Part shown: positions 47,575 through 58,760 of the stretch, in pieces
Position numbering within the stretch: the stretch's first letter is position 1
Layout of the letters: each line of letters begins with the position of its first letter
From: Laburnicola sp. R22_1
Taxonomy: Eukaryota; Ascomycota; Dothideomycetes; Pleosporales; Didymosphaeriaceae
DNA length: 64,000 nucleotides
Reading direction: 5' to 3'
Assembly (NCBI GenBank): GCA_014281115.1
Contig: JACONQ010000011.1
Coordinates: forward strand, 1,674,001-1,738,000
Made by a program: the position numbers and the translations under genes
The notes under the pieces: generated by a model
What the model was told of the DNA's origin: nothing
The model's input: the letters and a program-made list of their open reading frames with translations, nothing else
Databases searched by the model: none

Positions 47575-49412
47575 TTAGGTGCGATAACGCTCAGGGAGCC
47601 GTAAAGAGCGACCCCGGCGTGTACGCGCTGGCGTAGGCGCCACATCTACAACAGATGAAAAGTTGTACTCTACATCCTCCTCATCAATTAAAGGAGGCGT
47701 AATAACCTTCTCCTTGCCCTTGCGCGTCACCTTGGAGGTGTTTTGGAGTGGGAGAGGAGCTTCTTGGATGCCTTTGGGGGCCTTGCTTTTGGTGCCCGAA
47801 GCGCCTGGGTTGACGCCAGGGCCCTGGGCGCGCTCCTCCTCTTGTATAGCCTTTGTACGCCTCTGCTCCTCCTGGATAGCCTTCCTCTGCTCCTTCTCTT
47901 GCTCCTTAGCCTTTGCCTCCTGATCTTTTTGTGCCTGGCGTTGGCGAGCTTCCTTGACCTTTGCGGGGGACCAAAATATTGCGCCGCCAGCGTAATCTGC
48001 AGGTGGTTCAAGCAGTAGAGGCTTTCCTTGCGTAGGGCGCTTCTTCTGGGCTAGCGCTTCTCGTAAACGCGTATTTTCATGGTTCAGGAGGGTGTTGCGC
48101 ACTGAAATTGAGTGCATAGTGCGGGAGAGCTGCCGGGACTCCTCAGCGTAAGTATCAGAGACAACCTGGCGCAAGAGTCTCTCAATTTTACGCCAATCTG
48201 AAGCGCTAAGTACAGAAGAGCTGCTGTCGCTTGAGGATGGCCGCTCTAGGTCTATATTATTAAAGCGCTGAAGGATTACTTGGGGGTTGAAAGGCACTAC
48301 GCCAGTGGCCTTAAAGGCGCTGCAGATCGTGTTTTCTTGAAAGGAGCACTGCCAGGCCCTCTCAAACATAGCGAAGAAGTCGCGCTTTGTGACTCTTGAG
48401 AGGCCCTGGCACTTATCTAAGTACTCAGTAAGTTCAGCGGAGTAGGCAGTGCTGAGAGGCTTGAATAGCGCGACGTCGAGCGGCTGGAGCGTATGGGTTG
48501 AATGAGGTGGATAGATAGCCAGGAGGATCTTATTTTGATCGCAGTAGTCAATAAACTCCATTGTAACATGCGATCCATGGCCGTCAAGGAGTAGTAGACG
48601 ATAATCGCGGCGCGCCTTTGCCTTAGTCTCCCTGTCAAACACCTGTTTGACCCATGCTAGGCCTAAATCGTTGTTCGTCCATCCACTTGGTGATACCGCA
48701 AAGAAAGCTTTGTGTAAGGAATCGTCAAAATCTTGTAACCAGGTGTCTTGTATATTGTTTGACTGCGCTTGATAAATCAAGCAAGGCGTAAGAGAGCTTC
48801 CATCAGCGCAAATACATGCTAGCGTTGTAATCCACTCGCGATTGCCGTCCTGGAGCATTTGTTTAATGCCGCCGCTCTCATAGCGCTGTCGGGAGAAGAC
48901 ACGCTTCATTTTTGACAGCACCCCAATTAGGAAACCCTTCTCATCCATATTGTACATGTGGCGCTTGTCGACGTTATACTGCTCAATCTTTTTACGTAGG
49001 AGCTCGAAATATAGGGCGTACTTGAAGGCAGAGTCGGCGCGTTTACGTGAGGCGTCTATACCAGAGGTCCAGTGGGAAAGTAGGTCGACTTTGTGGCGTC
49101 GTATAAATCGGTCAACCCAGTTTTTGCCAGCAGGCTTCCCAGCTATTTCTGATGCGAAATTTCGTATCATCTCCTTTGTAGGGGTAATCCTCGTTCGCAA
49201 AGGCCATTAATATATTGTAGAAGCTCAGTTTCCTGTTGGGTGTTGAGGAGGCGCTGGCTGTCGGCCAGCGCGTCGCGCGTGCCCTGCACCCTGCGATGCC
49301 GGCGCGACAACGTATTGCGATCGCAGCCATATTTTTGAGCGACTTTGGTGTAATTAGGCTTCTCAGAGATGCTCAGCGAGCTCAAATAGTCAAGAGCAGC
49401 ACTTAATTCGGC
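47575..49412 (-). pseudogene. Transposase of element 3, one single-base frameshift
   Basis: A DDE transposase of about 610 residues. The N-terminal part (49412 down to about 49180, MAELSAALDYLSS) encodes the helix-turn-helix DNA-binding domain (YTKVAQKYGCDRNTLSRRH). The large C-terminal frame (to 47575) encodes the second DNA-binding domain, the catalytic core with YNMDEKGFLIG, LLLLDGHGSH and HTLQPLDVALFKP, and a Lys/Gln-rich coiled tail ending LPERYRT. The two frames abut near 49170-49190 in a run of C residues. Element 2 has one more C there and stays in one frame (GLPPM, then REMIRNF). So the copy carries either a true 1-bp deletion or a homopolymer sequencing error. No other stop is present, so the copy is recent. 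Confidence 0.85.
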
Positions 49413-49468
49413 CATATTCGCTGTATAGAGCGTTGCAAAAGGTGCCGAAGTTGGGCTGTTGAGGCGGA

Positions 49469-49513
49469 AAATCGATCGTCCGGTGGGGCCGATCGTCAGG
49501 TGATGAAACACGG
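49469..49513 (-). repeat. Right terminal inverted repeat of element 3
   Basis: Inverted match to 47415-47459. Followed by TA at 49514-49515. Confidence 0.93.
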
Positions 49514-49601
49514 TAGCAGCCACCGCATCGCAGCGCCGACCTCCAGGCTCACGCCCATCCAGTGTCCACCATCACAGCTCAGCTCCATCACCACCACCAC
49601 C

Positions 49602-50532
49602 ATGGCCAAGTCACTGCTCGGCGCCCTCGCCCTGGCTTCGCTCCCGTCCGCCCTCGCCTTCCGCAACACGTCGCCCTACTTCCTCTTCTCCACCGCCGAG
49701 TGCGTACCCGCGAGCCCTCGCGCCGCCATGCTACGCTAACATCTGCAGCTTGAACCTCCCCGCCGACAACGCCGCCCTCGCCCACGCCGACAATGTCGTC
49801 AGCCAGATGATGGCCGCCCTGGAGCGCTGTCCCACCAAGACGTACTTCGTCGTGCGCCAGAACAGCGTCTCGTCCGCCGACTTCGCCGATCCCAGCCGCT
49901 CCGCGCCACGGTTAGCCGGCTACCTGAGCGGCAAGACCGATTATGTGAAGAGCACCATGGTCGTACCGGAGGTAGTCGAGGGCACGTCAGGGGGGTCAGC
50001 CGTCGTCGACTATCTGCAGCGCACATGCGGGGTCGAGCACGTGGTGGAAGTGACGTTTCCAGACGCCGCCCCCACGCCTCAAGGGCTACGAGATGCGCAG
50101 CTAGGTGCGAATGGTGAGTGCCCACGGATACGACGGGGCCAGACTCAGGACTAACCCCGCGCAGATCAAGAGCTGCAGCAGCTCATTTCAAAACACGCCG
50201 ACTCCGCCGACTTCACCGTCATCTACACTTCCACGCCGCCCATAGAAGCTCTCCCAGACAACCACCCTCCATACCAGATGGAAGACCCCTTTAGCAGCGC
50301 CGTGCAGATGGAGCTAAAGCGCGATCTCTCCGCCCACAAACGCGCCGCATCCAAGGAAGGCGGCCTGTTCGAGCGATACCAGTACTTCACCCCCGGTCTC
50401 TTCATGGGCCTTGTCGCCATCGTACCTCTTTTCGCCATTGTCCTCGTCGGCGTCAAGGCGCTCTTGAGCCTGGAAGTTTCGTATTTCGCCTTCAGCAAGG
50501 AAATGGGTCCGTCTGCCCAGAGGAAGCAGTGA
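49602..50532 (+). CDS. BIG1: BIG1-like ER membrane protein (beta-1,6-glucan synthesis / V-ATPase accessory type)
   Basis: Yeast Big1 is an ER type I membrane protein needed for normal beta-1,6-glucan and is related to the V-ATPase accessory protein Voa1/Ac45. Exons 49602-49699, 49749-50113 and 50165-50532 join in phase to 276 residues. A signal peptide (MAKSLLGALALASLPSALA) is followed by the family opening FRNTSPYFLFSTA. A lumenal domain follows, then a single C-terminal membrane span (GLFMGLVAIVPLFAIVLVGV), SLEVSYFAFSKEMGP and a short basic tail QRKQ. The membrane span followed by SYFAFSKEMGP is typical of the family. Element 3 ends 88 bp upstream of the start codon, so the native promoter is displaced. 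Confidence 0.85.
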
Positions 50533-51380
50533 GCGCTGCGAAGGGGGGGAGTCATGTATATTTTGTAACATGTATGCGAGCATTGGCACTGGGCGTTTCG
50601 AGGTTGTGTGTGTTTTGTAGCGGATTCGGTGTTGATCTGTTGTGCATGATGCGCGCTTTTTACCTAGTCGTCTCGTCTCGTCTCGTCCCATGCTAATCAT
50701 CAAAAGAAAACATATAGCTGGCTGAGCGACGAAACGAAATCGCCCTGTGTGGCAAGTTCCCTGTGCGGACTGATCTGCGGTTCGTTAGCATTTGATTGAG
50801 TGGAAAGGAGGGAACTCGTAGTATGTAGCATGGTGATGGTAGTAGTATTTGCGACTGTGTATAATAGGATTGCTGTTGTATATGTGTTTTGTGTGTTTTT
50901 TGGTTGGGTACGTTAGAGACTAGGGGGGGAGGGGGTGACACTATGAGGGAATGTAGGTAGCGGGGTTCCTAGAAAACGCAGTGAGTTGACGTGAAGCAGG
51001 GTTAGTATTGGATTAGTTGATGCACTCAGTTACTTGTCTGGCAAACGTATCGCGTTTGTGTCTTCCGTACGCAGAGAATCTGAAAAGCACGAGAAGCTCA
51101 AGGTTTTCGTGGTTCATTGTTAACACTAGTTTTAGTGTAGATATATATGGCACTGTAGTATACATATATCTTCGTGCAGGACCAAACAGGATACTTCCCT
51201 CGCTTGCAAAGACAAGCACTGCGCATGCCTCGAAGATTTGAAAGTCAGAGGCAACACTCAACACCAAAGTCGATGGATGCCCGAGTCCTAATAACCCCTT
51301 TACCTTTCGCCGGACTCGATCCAATTGTATCTCGCCATCGTATTGTACAGTAGTGACTGTCGAGTGCAGCTGCGCTACCT
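50533..51380. other. Intergenic, no gene recognised
   Basis: This 848-bp stretch starts with the BIG1 3' UTR. Short frames on both strands lack conserved motifs. Composition becomes AT-richer after 51000. Confidence 0.45.
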
Positions 51381-51803
51381 TCAACTTAGTAGTACATTCC
51401 AGGTACTGTTCGAAGCGTCCACTACTCCAACGTTGAATGTAGTCCGTAGTCTCGACTCACCTGCCGCCTCGAACCAACTCCATACGCCCAGCTCCCCCCC
51501 GCCTAAACCTCGCAGCGCAAAACATTTCCTCAGCTCCCACGCCGACTCCACCTCGCCATCTGCAGAAAGCCGCAGCCGAGCCCCAAGGCGCACTTGTGGG
51601 GCGACGTCGCCCATCCGTATAACGCTCAGCTCGCACTCGGCATAATTCGTGTTTGCTATACACTCAACCAGCCGGTACGGGTGACTAGCACGCATGGGTC
51701 GCAAAGCCCTTTTGTGGTCCTTTAGGAGAGATGTGTCCCCTGCAAAGGATTGCCGCTAGTCATCCGTACCTAGTGATTGAGTGTAGCGCCCCATTGCAGC
51801 CAT
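51381..51803 (-). CDS. Hypothetical protein, 130 residues, two exons
   Basis: I do not recognise the family. Exon 1 (51803-51770, MAAMGRYTQSLG) and exon 2 (51739-51381) join in phase across a 30-bp interval with GTACGG donor and TTGCAG acceptor, which is short for a fungal intron. The product is soluble, moderately acidic, contains RASHPYRLVECIANTNYAEC and GDVAPQVRLGARLRLSADGE, and ends STWNVLLS. In-frame codons without stop continue upstream of the chosen ATG for at least 17 codons, so the true start may lie further up, or this may be the tail of a broken larger gene. It lies in a gene-poor stretch beside a pseudogene. Confidence 0.35.
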
Positions 51804-53176
51804 GGCCTCGCGGTACCGGGCCGTTCCCAGGTTCGTCTCGCTCGCCCTTCGCCGCGGGAATGATCAGGCAGTCCGTGTCATGACTCTACCGTATTGCATC
51901 TTCGTGTTCGAGACCTCCGGTACCCTTGTTAGTTAGTCTTGGTTATCCCCAGATTAGTGATATCCTACTCGGGTTCGTCCTCAACCACAGATCTGGCTTG
52001 CTTATCCTTTTCAGCTTCTTGAAGCTGAGGCGGCTCTTCCTTTGAAGGATATAATCTTACATCTGTGTGAAGACGTTAGTCCCTTCTCCAGCCTAAGTGT
52101 GGCGTATAAGGCGAGTGAGTCATCATGGACTTGGATAGCCACGAAGAGTGTCTCAGTGTCTGCCACCACCAACAAGGCCGACGTTCGCCTGGGCCTCCAT
52201 ACAGCCATCGAGTCGAGATTCTCTACACGCCTCTTGTTGTCTGGAAGAGGCAGCGAGTTGTTGCCGTCACGTCAGGCGCTGCCAAGCTGGATATCGCACA
52301 ACAGCACGGCAATCTGACATGGGATTTCCTGGGGAGGCCATACTTTTCAGGGTCCATTGAGGCTTGTAATGGCTTCATCTTTTAGTGCATCCTCAGCCAA
52401 CAATGTCCGTTTACTAAATATGTCAAGGCATCGTCCGACTGCCTGCTAGGCAGTGGAGACAAGGTCCCATCTGGGGAAATGCCAAGAAGATTAAGAGTAC
52501 TGCCACGGCGATACGGTATGCGGCAAACAAGCTTATGCCCACGGCAGTCGTTAGGTAGCCCTGGCACCAAATTCCAAGTCCGTGGTGCAAGCTTTCCATT
52601 TGCTATGTCGGGTAGTGTTCTGACCTCACCACAAATTGAGAAGCGACAACATGCCTAGTTGCTTAAGGTATGCCCCATATTTGGCATTGTTAACATATGT
52701 GGTCATGGAATGAACTCCTCCCATACGATCACAAGACTCGGAAGACTTCGCGCAGCCCTGTGGCTGGCTTAAGCTCTTTCACAGCGCGTGGCGTGGCTTC
52801 GGACGGGTGTCCCGGGTCGTTCCTGTACACGAGGGTGCACGGTGTAGTCACGGCCCTTCTTCGACGCCATGAGGCGCTCTCCGGAATGTGGCACATGTCC
52901 AATGAAATGTCTGGATCGTGGACCTTTCTACTACGGGATTCGAAAAAATAGGTTCTCGCTCTTCTTTCTGATCATACGCGCTGGCATAGCGAGGGAATGG
53001 CTTGCTCGACCAGAACGCCACGCAGATGTAATCGATAGTACGACGCAGTGCGACTCCTTCCAAACAGGCGACGCTGGAAAGATGTGATGGTACCTCGATC
53101 GAGACCCAACTATGAATATCCCAGAGAAGAGTATTTTTTACATGAGGTCAGTAAACCGAATATAAGTACTGATCTG
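51804..53176. other. Intergenic, no gene recognised
   Basis: Several frames of 60-90 codons occur on both strands around 52000-52390 and 52700-53090. None shows a known motif or a coherent splice chain. It may contain decayed coding sequence. Confidence 0.4.
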
Positions 53177-55309
53177 ATGACAATTTCAGAGTCTATCGAG
53201 CATTCACATCCGCGCTCTGGTCAAGGGCCTCGTCTTCTTATTCCTATCACGAACATCTTTAGCAGACATTTTGTCCAAGCTCGCACGAGCGACGCTGGCT
53301 CTCACACTCACCTCGACGCCTCGTCATGTCTGGCCCAAGGTCGATTCAAGACCGAGATTCCAGCCGCCGAGGCCACTGTTCTCGCACAGATCGTTGAGGA
53401 CGACCCTGGAAATGTAATCCAAGCAAAGGGAGGCTCCGATGAGAGCCCCACCTACACGCTTTACCAGAAAGCTCTTCCTATTCCGGATGTTGCTGTCCCA
53501 AAGCAGTGAGTGTCGCCAACAGTTCTTGACCTATCTCCTCGTGAATTGACCCGTTGCAGAAAATCACCAACCCAGTGACGAGGAAGGAATTCTGGTACTA
53601 TGAGTTCGAGATCAAGCCGTTTACTCAGCAGGTCTATCCCAAACTGAAGCCCGCTCGGCTGGTTGGATACGATGGCAAGTCCCCGGGGCCGACAATCATC
53701 GTTCCAATAGGCACCGAGACTGTTGTACGTTTCGTGAATAACGCGTGAGTCTTTTCCACGAGACCTGGTCCGCCTAAGACCTATACCCAGACCTGACCCT
53801 GTAGCGATCGTGAAAACTTTGTGCACTTGCACGGGTCGCCCTCTCGCGCTTCATTCGATGGGTGGGCTGCTACTACCCCAACTACCAATCTGCTCGGATG
53901 CTGTAGTACCACGATCACGCTCTCCATTGGGTAGGTCAATTATCTCGCAAGTAAAATAGAAATATACTGACCTATTGTCTAGACCGCGGAGAATGCGTAC
54001 TTTGGGCAAGCTGGAGTATACCTCATCAGCGACCAGGCTGAAGATGCTCTTGGACTGCCGTCAGGGTATGGCAAGCAAGACATCCCGCTTGTGCTGTCTT
54101 CCAAGCAGTACAACGCAGATGGTACTCTGCTATCAACTCAGGGCGAAGACAAAAGTTTGTGGGGTGATGTGATCCACGTCAATGGACAGCCCTGGCCATT
54201 CCTCAACGTCGAGCCTCGCAAGTATCGTTTCCGGTTCCTCAATGCAGCCGTTTCTCGTAATTTTGATGTTTTCTTCGTAAAGCCCACGGCAACCAGTACC
54301 AGAATCCCGTTTCAGGTAATCGCATCTGATGCTGGGCTTCTTCAGGGCCCAGTGCAAGTAAGAGATCTCAAAGTGGCTGCTGCTGAACGCTACGAGGTAG
54401 TCTTCGATTTCTCGCAGTACGCAGGCCAGACTTTGTTTCTCCAAGGACCAAGACGCTGGTGGCAGTGAGTAACCCCAGGGCGCAATCCATGAGATATATG
54501 GCGAATGCTAACCGGAAACCTTTTTAGTTGGCGTTGATGAGGAATACGAAAACACCGACAAAGTGATGAAGTTTGTCGTTAGCAGCAAGAAGGTGACAGA
54601 TACCGCCAGAGTTCCCTCGGTCTTACGAACTGTACCATTCCCACCGGCTTCTTCAGGCATCGACCACAGCTTCCGCTTCCACCGCTCGAACAGCCAGTGG
54701 CTGATCAACGATGTCGGTTTCACTGACGCCGCTAACCGTGTCTTGGCCAAGGTCCCCCGAGGCAAAGTCGAGATTTGGGAGCTCGAAAACTCCTCTGGTG
54801 GCTAGACACATCCCATTCATGTGCATCTCGTCGACTTCAGGGTGCTGAAACGCAAGGGACGTGGCGTAGAACCGTATGAGTCTGCCGGTCTGAAGGACGT
54901 GTTGTGGCTCGGAAAGAACGAAGTGGTGCTTGTTGAAGCCCACTACGCTCCCTGGAACGGAGTGTACATGTCCCACTGCCACAATCTCATCCATGAAGAT
55001 CAGGACATGATGGTCGCTTTCAACGTCGCCAACCTTCAGGATTTCGGCTACAACGAGCAGACCGACTTCGGTGATCCTGAAGACAGCCGCTGGTCTGCGA
55101 GATCATATGTCCGGTCCGACTTCTCCAACCGATCTGGACCATTTACGCAACAGCCGATCGCTGCAAGGGCCCAGGAGATTGCACGCGAGCAGCCATACAG
55201 TGAGCTTGCCGAGGTTGAAGCGGCTCTGGAAGAAGCCTGGGCAGATGGACAAGCGCAAAAGCGAAGCAAGTCAGGTCCAATTCCGCGCTACAGGCGCTTC
55301 ATCATGTAG
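53177..55309 (+). pseudogene. Multicopper oxidase (bilirubin oxidase/laccase-like), disabled
   Basis: The family oxidises phenols or bilirubin at a type 1 copper and reduces O2 at a trinuclear cluster. Copper motifs are readable in order: VHLHGS (about 53820), YHDHAL (about 53910), THPIHVHLVDF (54806 onward) and SHCHNLIHEDQDMM (54974 onward). Two stops replace conserved Trp: ML*YHDHA near 53905 and SSGG*THPIH at 54803-54805. Both are TGG-to-TAG changes. The segment between DGWA and YYPNYQ is shortened and frameshifted. The joins near 53507-53560 and 54465-54528 also fail to preserve frame with any GT-AG pair I tried. The C-terminal 160 codons from 54806 are still open. The N-terminal exon boundary is uncertain. 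Confidence 0.82.
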
Positions 55310-55814
55310 AGTGCGCGTTCTAGTGCCCGTTTCTCGGTATCGATGTATTTTCCCCTTCTCTTGTACATGATTCCGCTTTTCTTCTCAGCGCGAGTACACA
55401 AATTGTACGTTATGCGGTCGGTACAGACGCACCGCAGATGGATGACACGAGGTTGGCGGTTTGATAGACGTCAGGAGCAATAAAATGTTGTCGCTATCGA
55501 TGAAAAACCGCGATACAGAATGAATAGATGGCCTATTAATGGATCAGATGGAACAGATGGCCTGAAGTGCAGGCGTCTCGGGGGAGGCGTGAGTGGGGTC
55601 GCGGGCTAGTCCCAAAGAGTGACTAGCATTGTTTGGAAAGGAAGGTGGGATTCATTGGGAGGAGGATCTCCAACGTTGCCCGCGCTCTTATCTTCCGTCC
55701 TCGTCCTTGTCTTCCACCTGAGATACATTGGTTGAGACCATTTTGGCCGTCTCAAAGCCTTTCCAAAGCCTTCAGACCGAAGTTTCCGTAGCTAGAAATC
55801 TATCGCGCGGCGAA
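55310..55814. other. Spacer upstream of the DUF885 gene
   Basis: This 505-bp spacer between the oxidase relic and the next start codon should contain the DUF885 promoter. Open frame continues upstream of 55815 to at least 55728, but without an ATG. Confidence 0.4.
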
Positions 55815-57713
55815 ATGCGCGACCCAAACTTCCCCCAGAGCCGTCTGCAGCCATTGAGGCATGTCCCATCAAACATATCCTCCTCCGTTGGCGGCCAGGT
55901 TCCAAAGCGAGCTTCTCCTCCTTCGAGGACCAATGTTAGGCGACAAGATGAAGAGAGCATCGCCGACCGCATCGTGCGAGTGCTAGAGGATTTGACCAAT
56001 CTCAAGGACTACTGGAAAGTCCGCAGCTCACCAACTCGCTCCGAAAAATTACATAGTTTCCTGGATGCCGAACTCAAAGCGCTCGAGGAAGCGCCATTCA
56101 ATGATGGAAGCCAGGACGAGAAGGTTGACTATCTGCTACTGAAAAACCATCTCCTAGATCAACAAAGCCAATTGCGCATCGAGGCGGAGAAAGACTTAAA
56201 AGTTTTGGCCTTCTTGGGTGGTTACTTTCCATTGCGGTTGGCATACCTAATCGAAGCAAGACAGGGAGTCGATGATATGGATGGAAAACAAGCTGCCACA
56301 TGGCTCGTGGATTGTACGAACCGTATCGCGATAGCGAAAGAAAACATCGTGCAGAAGAAAAAAACAGCTGAACCTACGATTGCATTGCGAGCCACTAGAA
56401 CCCTAGAGGAGTTGAAGTCGCATTGGCAGGAGTGGTATGCATTCTACGCTGGGTACGACCCGTTGTTCACTTACTGGGTATCTGAGCCATACCCGAAACT
56501 CGAGAAGGCTTTACAGGACCTAAGCGATACCATCAAAAAGGTATCTCTTGGTACAGATTATAATGGAGACACCATCATTGGAGAACCTATAGGTCGTGTT
56601 GGTATACTCGACGCTCTCGAAACCGAATTGATCCCGTACACACCCGAGGAGCTCATCGAAATTGGTCGGAAAGAGTACGCTTGGTGCGAAGTGGAGATGC
56701 AAAAAGCTGCCAGCGAACTCGGTTTTCAGCACTGGCACGATGCTCTAGAACACGTCAAGAACCTATACGTTGAACCTGGCAAGCAGCCACAACTCGTGCG
56801 CGACCTCACCAAAGAAGCAACTACATACGTGAAAAAGCACGACCTGGTGACAGTTCCGCCAATCTGCGAATATACCATCCGCACTTTGTAAGCCGCTCTT
56901 GGGTGATCTAGTACGTGTCGTACTGATGGTTGCCGTCTAGCATGATGTCCCCGCAAGCACAGAAGATGAATCCTTTCTTTCTTGGTGGCACTGAAGTACG
57001 TATCCTTGTGGAGCATCTTGTTTATCTTTCGCTAACTTTCAGGGCCTCAGATTATTGTTTCGTACCCAACTTCTACCATGAGCCATGAACAGAAACTAAT
57101 GAGTCTACGCGGCAACAATATGCATTTCGCGCGCGCAACCGTCTTCCACGAGATGATACCCGGACACCATCTGCACATGCACTTTATGGCCCGTCACCGT
57201 CCCTATCGCCAAAGTTTCCAGACGCCCTTCTGTATCGAGGGTTGGGCGTTCTATTGGGAGATGGTACTGTGGGATGCACCATCGTGGATCAAGACTCCCG
57301 AGAACCGCATTGGCATGCTCTTCTGGCGCATGCATCGATGCGCGCGTATCATCTTTTCTCTAAAATATCACCTGGGTGAAATGACCGCGGAGGAGTGCGT
57401 GCAGTTGCTAGTGGATTGGGTGGGGCATGAGCGGGCTACGGCAGAAGGCGAGGTCAGAAGGAGCTTTATGGGAGATTATGGTCCGCTTTATCAAGCGGGA
57501 TACATGCTGGGGGGACTTCAGATTTACGCATTGAGGAAACAGGTTGTAGAGAAGGGAGGTTGGTCGGAGAAAGAGTTCCATGACATGTTCTTGAAGGCGA
57601 ACCAGATGCCCGTTGAGTTGTTTAGGGCGCTCGTGCTGGGGGATGATGGTTTCAAGCTTGAGAGAGACTACAAGAGTCAGTGGAAGTTTTACTCTGAGAT
57701 TAGGCGGGGGTAA
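55815..57713 (+). CDS. DUF885-family putative metallopeptidase
   Basis: DUF885 proteins are predicted zinc metallopeptidases of unknown substrate. Exons 55815-56887, 56941-56995 and 57051-57713 join in phase to 596 residues. The middle exon is only 55 nt. The N-terminal half is helical (LKDYWKVRSSPTRSEKLHSF). The segment FMMSPQAQKMNPFFLGGTE and then IIVSYPTS is built across both introns. The zinc motif HEMIPGHHLHMHF starts near residue 409, followed by FCIEGWAFYWE, which supplies the Glu of the family. The domain ends EIRRG. No signal peptide or membrane segment is evident from the chosen start, though an N-terminal extension cannot be excluded. Intact despite standing between a pseudogene and repeat-rich DNA. 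Confidence 0.85.
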
Positions 57714-58440
57714 TGTGGCAAGGTGCGCGCGTGTTTAATTATACAACTTAGCTATCTTTATATATCTCGGGACTAGAGAATTAAAAGTCGACCACTTTAT
57801 GCTGCCACTTTCTGGAGAGGGGCATCATCAAAACTATAACCACAATGAAGGCGACATTTCCAATACGATGAGAATTCTGCGAATTAGGCAAGAGGTAGCT
57901 GATGAGATCGGCGCAACTGTCCAGTGCGACAAAGTTGCTCCCGGGGAAGTGCCGAGACTTTCGCACGAGACACCATGGATCCAGACTCAATGTGGCCATG
58001 ACGGAAATGGCCAAGAAGAGTTGATCTGGACGCGTCCGCAGTCATACAGTTTCTAATCAACGCCTTTCCTGGGATATTTCCATCTTTACATTTGGTCTTC
58101 TGGTGCCGGTTGGCTCATTGCCGTCTTCGCACAATATAACGCGTTCCAAGGTTGGCTGGGCGGTAGAAAACGTGGTTAGTGGCCCCAGAAGGCAAAGAGT
58201 AGAAACTCGGAGACATTCAGCTTGTCTTGTGGATGTATGTTCAAGATCATGTGGTCACCCGAGTTACCTTAGGTAGGAGCTGACGTATGAGTTTGCCACG
58301 CATAGCTCGCTCGCTTGCACCTGTTGGCAGGGGACGCAACACAAGCTTACACCTAGTGTCCTTGCATTTGAGACTCTACGGGTGGGCGCAGATCGCGGAA
58401 GCGTTACAACTAATATGTTTTTGTTAGTGGAGGGGCTAGA
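57714..58440. other. Intergenic, DUF885 3' flank
   Basis: No gene is accepted. A minus-strand frame (58014-57781) with a hydrophobic stretch might be a fragment of a membrane protein, but no family signature is present. Confidence 0.4.
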
Positions 58441-58760
58441 TTTTTTTAGGCAATATATAACTTATAAGGAGCTAAACTAAAGTTTAAATACTATAACTAT
58501 ACTTTTAGTATATATATTATTAAATTAACTACCTAGGGGTAGAATAATAAAGGCTTTTATCTTAAATAATATACTAAAAAAGCAAAGCCCCTACTTAGTA
58601 ATTAAAAAGAGCGTAAAAAGGTAATAGATTAATTATAAGAGGGGTACTAGTACTACTTTATCTAGTTTAAAATTAAACCATTTATCTTTAAAAGTAAGTT
58701 AAAGATATATTAAGCACCTTGTAGTAATAAGACCATAGATCGCAGAAGAGATCTTAGCAC
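58441..58760 (-). repeat. AT-rich dispersed repeat copy B
   Basis: Strongly AT-rich DNA. The minus strand from about 58637 to 58510 matches 955-1020 at one end and 61849-61940 at the other, around the shared core ACTAAGTAGG. No terminal inverted repeat was found for this copy. Probably a RIP-degraded transposon fragment. Confidence 0.65.

Larger units (their letters stand above)
47415..49513 (-). mobile_element. Fot1/pogo-type DNA transposon (element 3) between FAP1 and BIG1
   Basis: This 2099-bp element has 45-bp terminal inverted repeats (47415-47459 and 49469-49513, two mismatches) beginning CCGTGTTTCATCACC. TA duplications flank it at 47413-47414 and 49514-49515. Each repeat contains two copies of CACCnGACGATCG, 17 bp apart. 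The transposase is on the minus strand. It belongs to the same subfamily as element 2 by protein similarity and by CCGT termini, but the TIR motifs differ. Its right end is 88 bp from the BIG1 start codon. Confidence 0.94.

Noticed and set aside
52011..52390. Overlapping open frames on both strands near 52.2 kb
   Set aside because: No strand shows a recognisable protein; frames are short and mutually overlapping.
57781..58014. Minus-strand frame with a hydrophobic segment
   Set aside because: Only 77 codons, no family signature, no start context and no neighbouring exons; it could be a membrane-protein fragment but cannot be supported.
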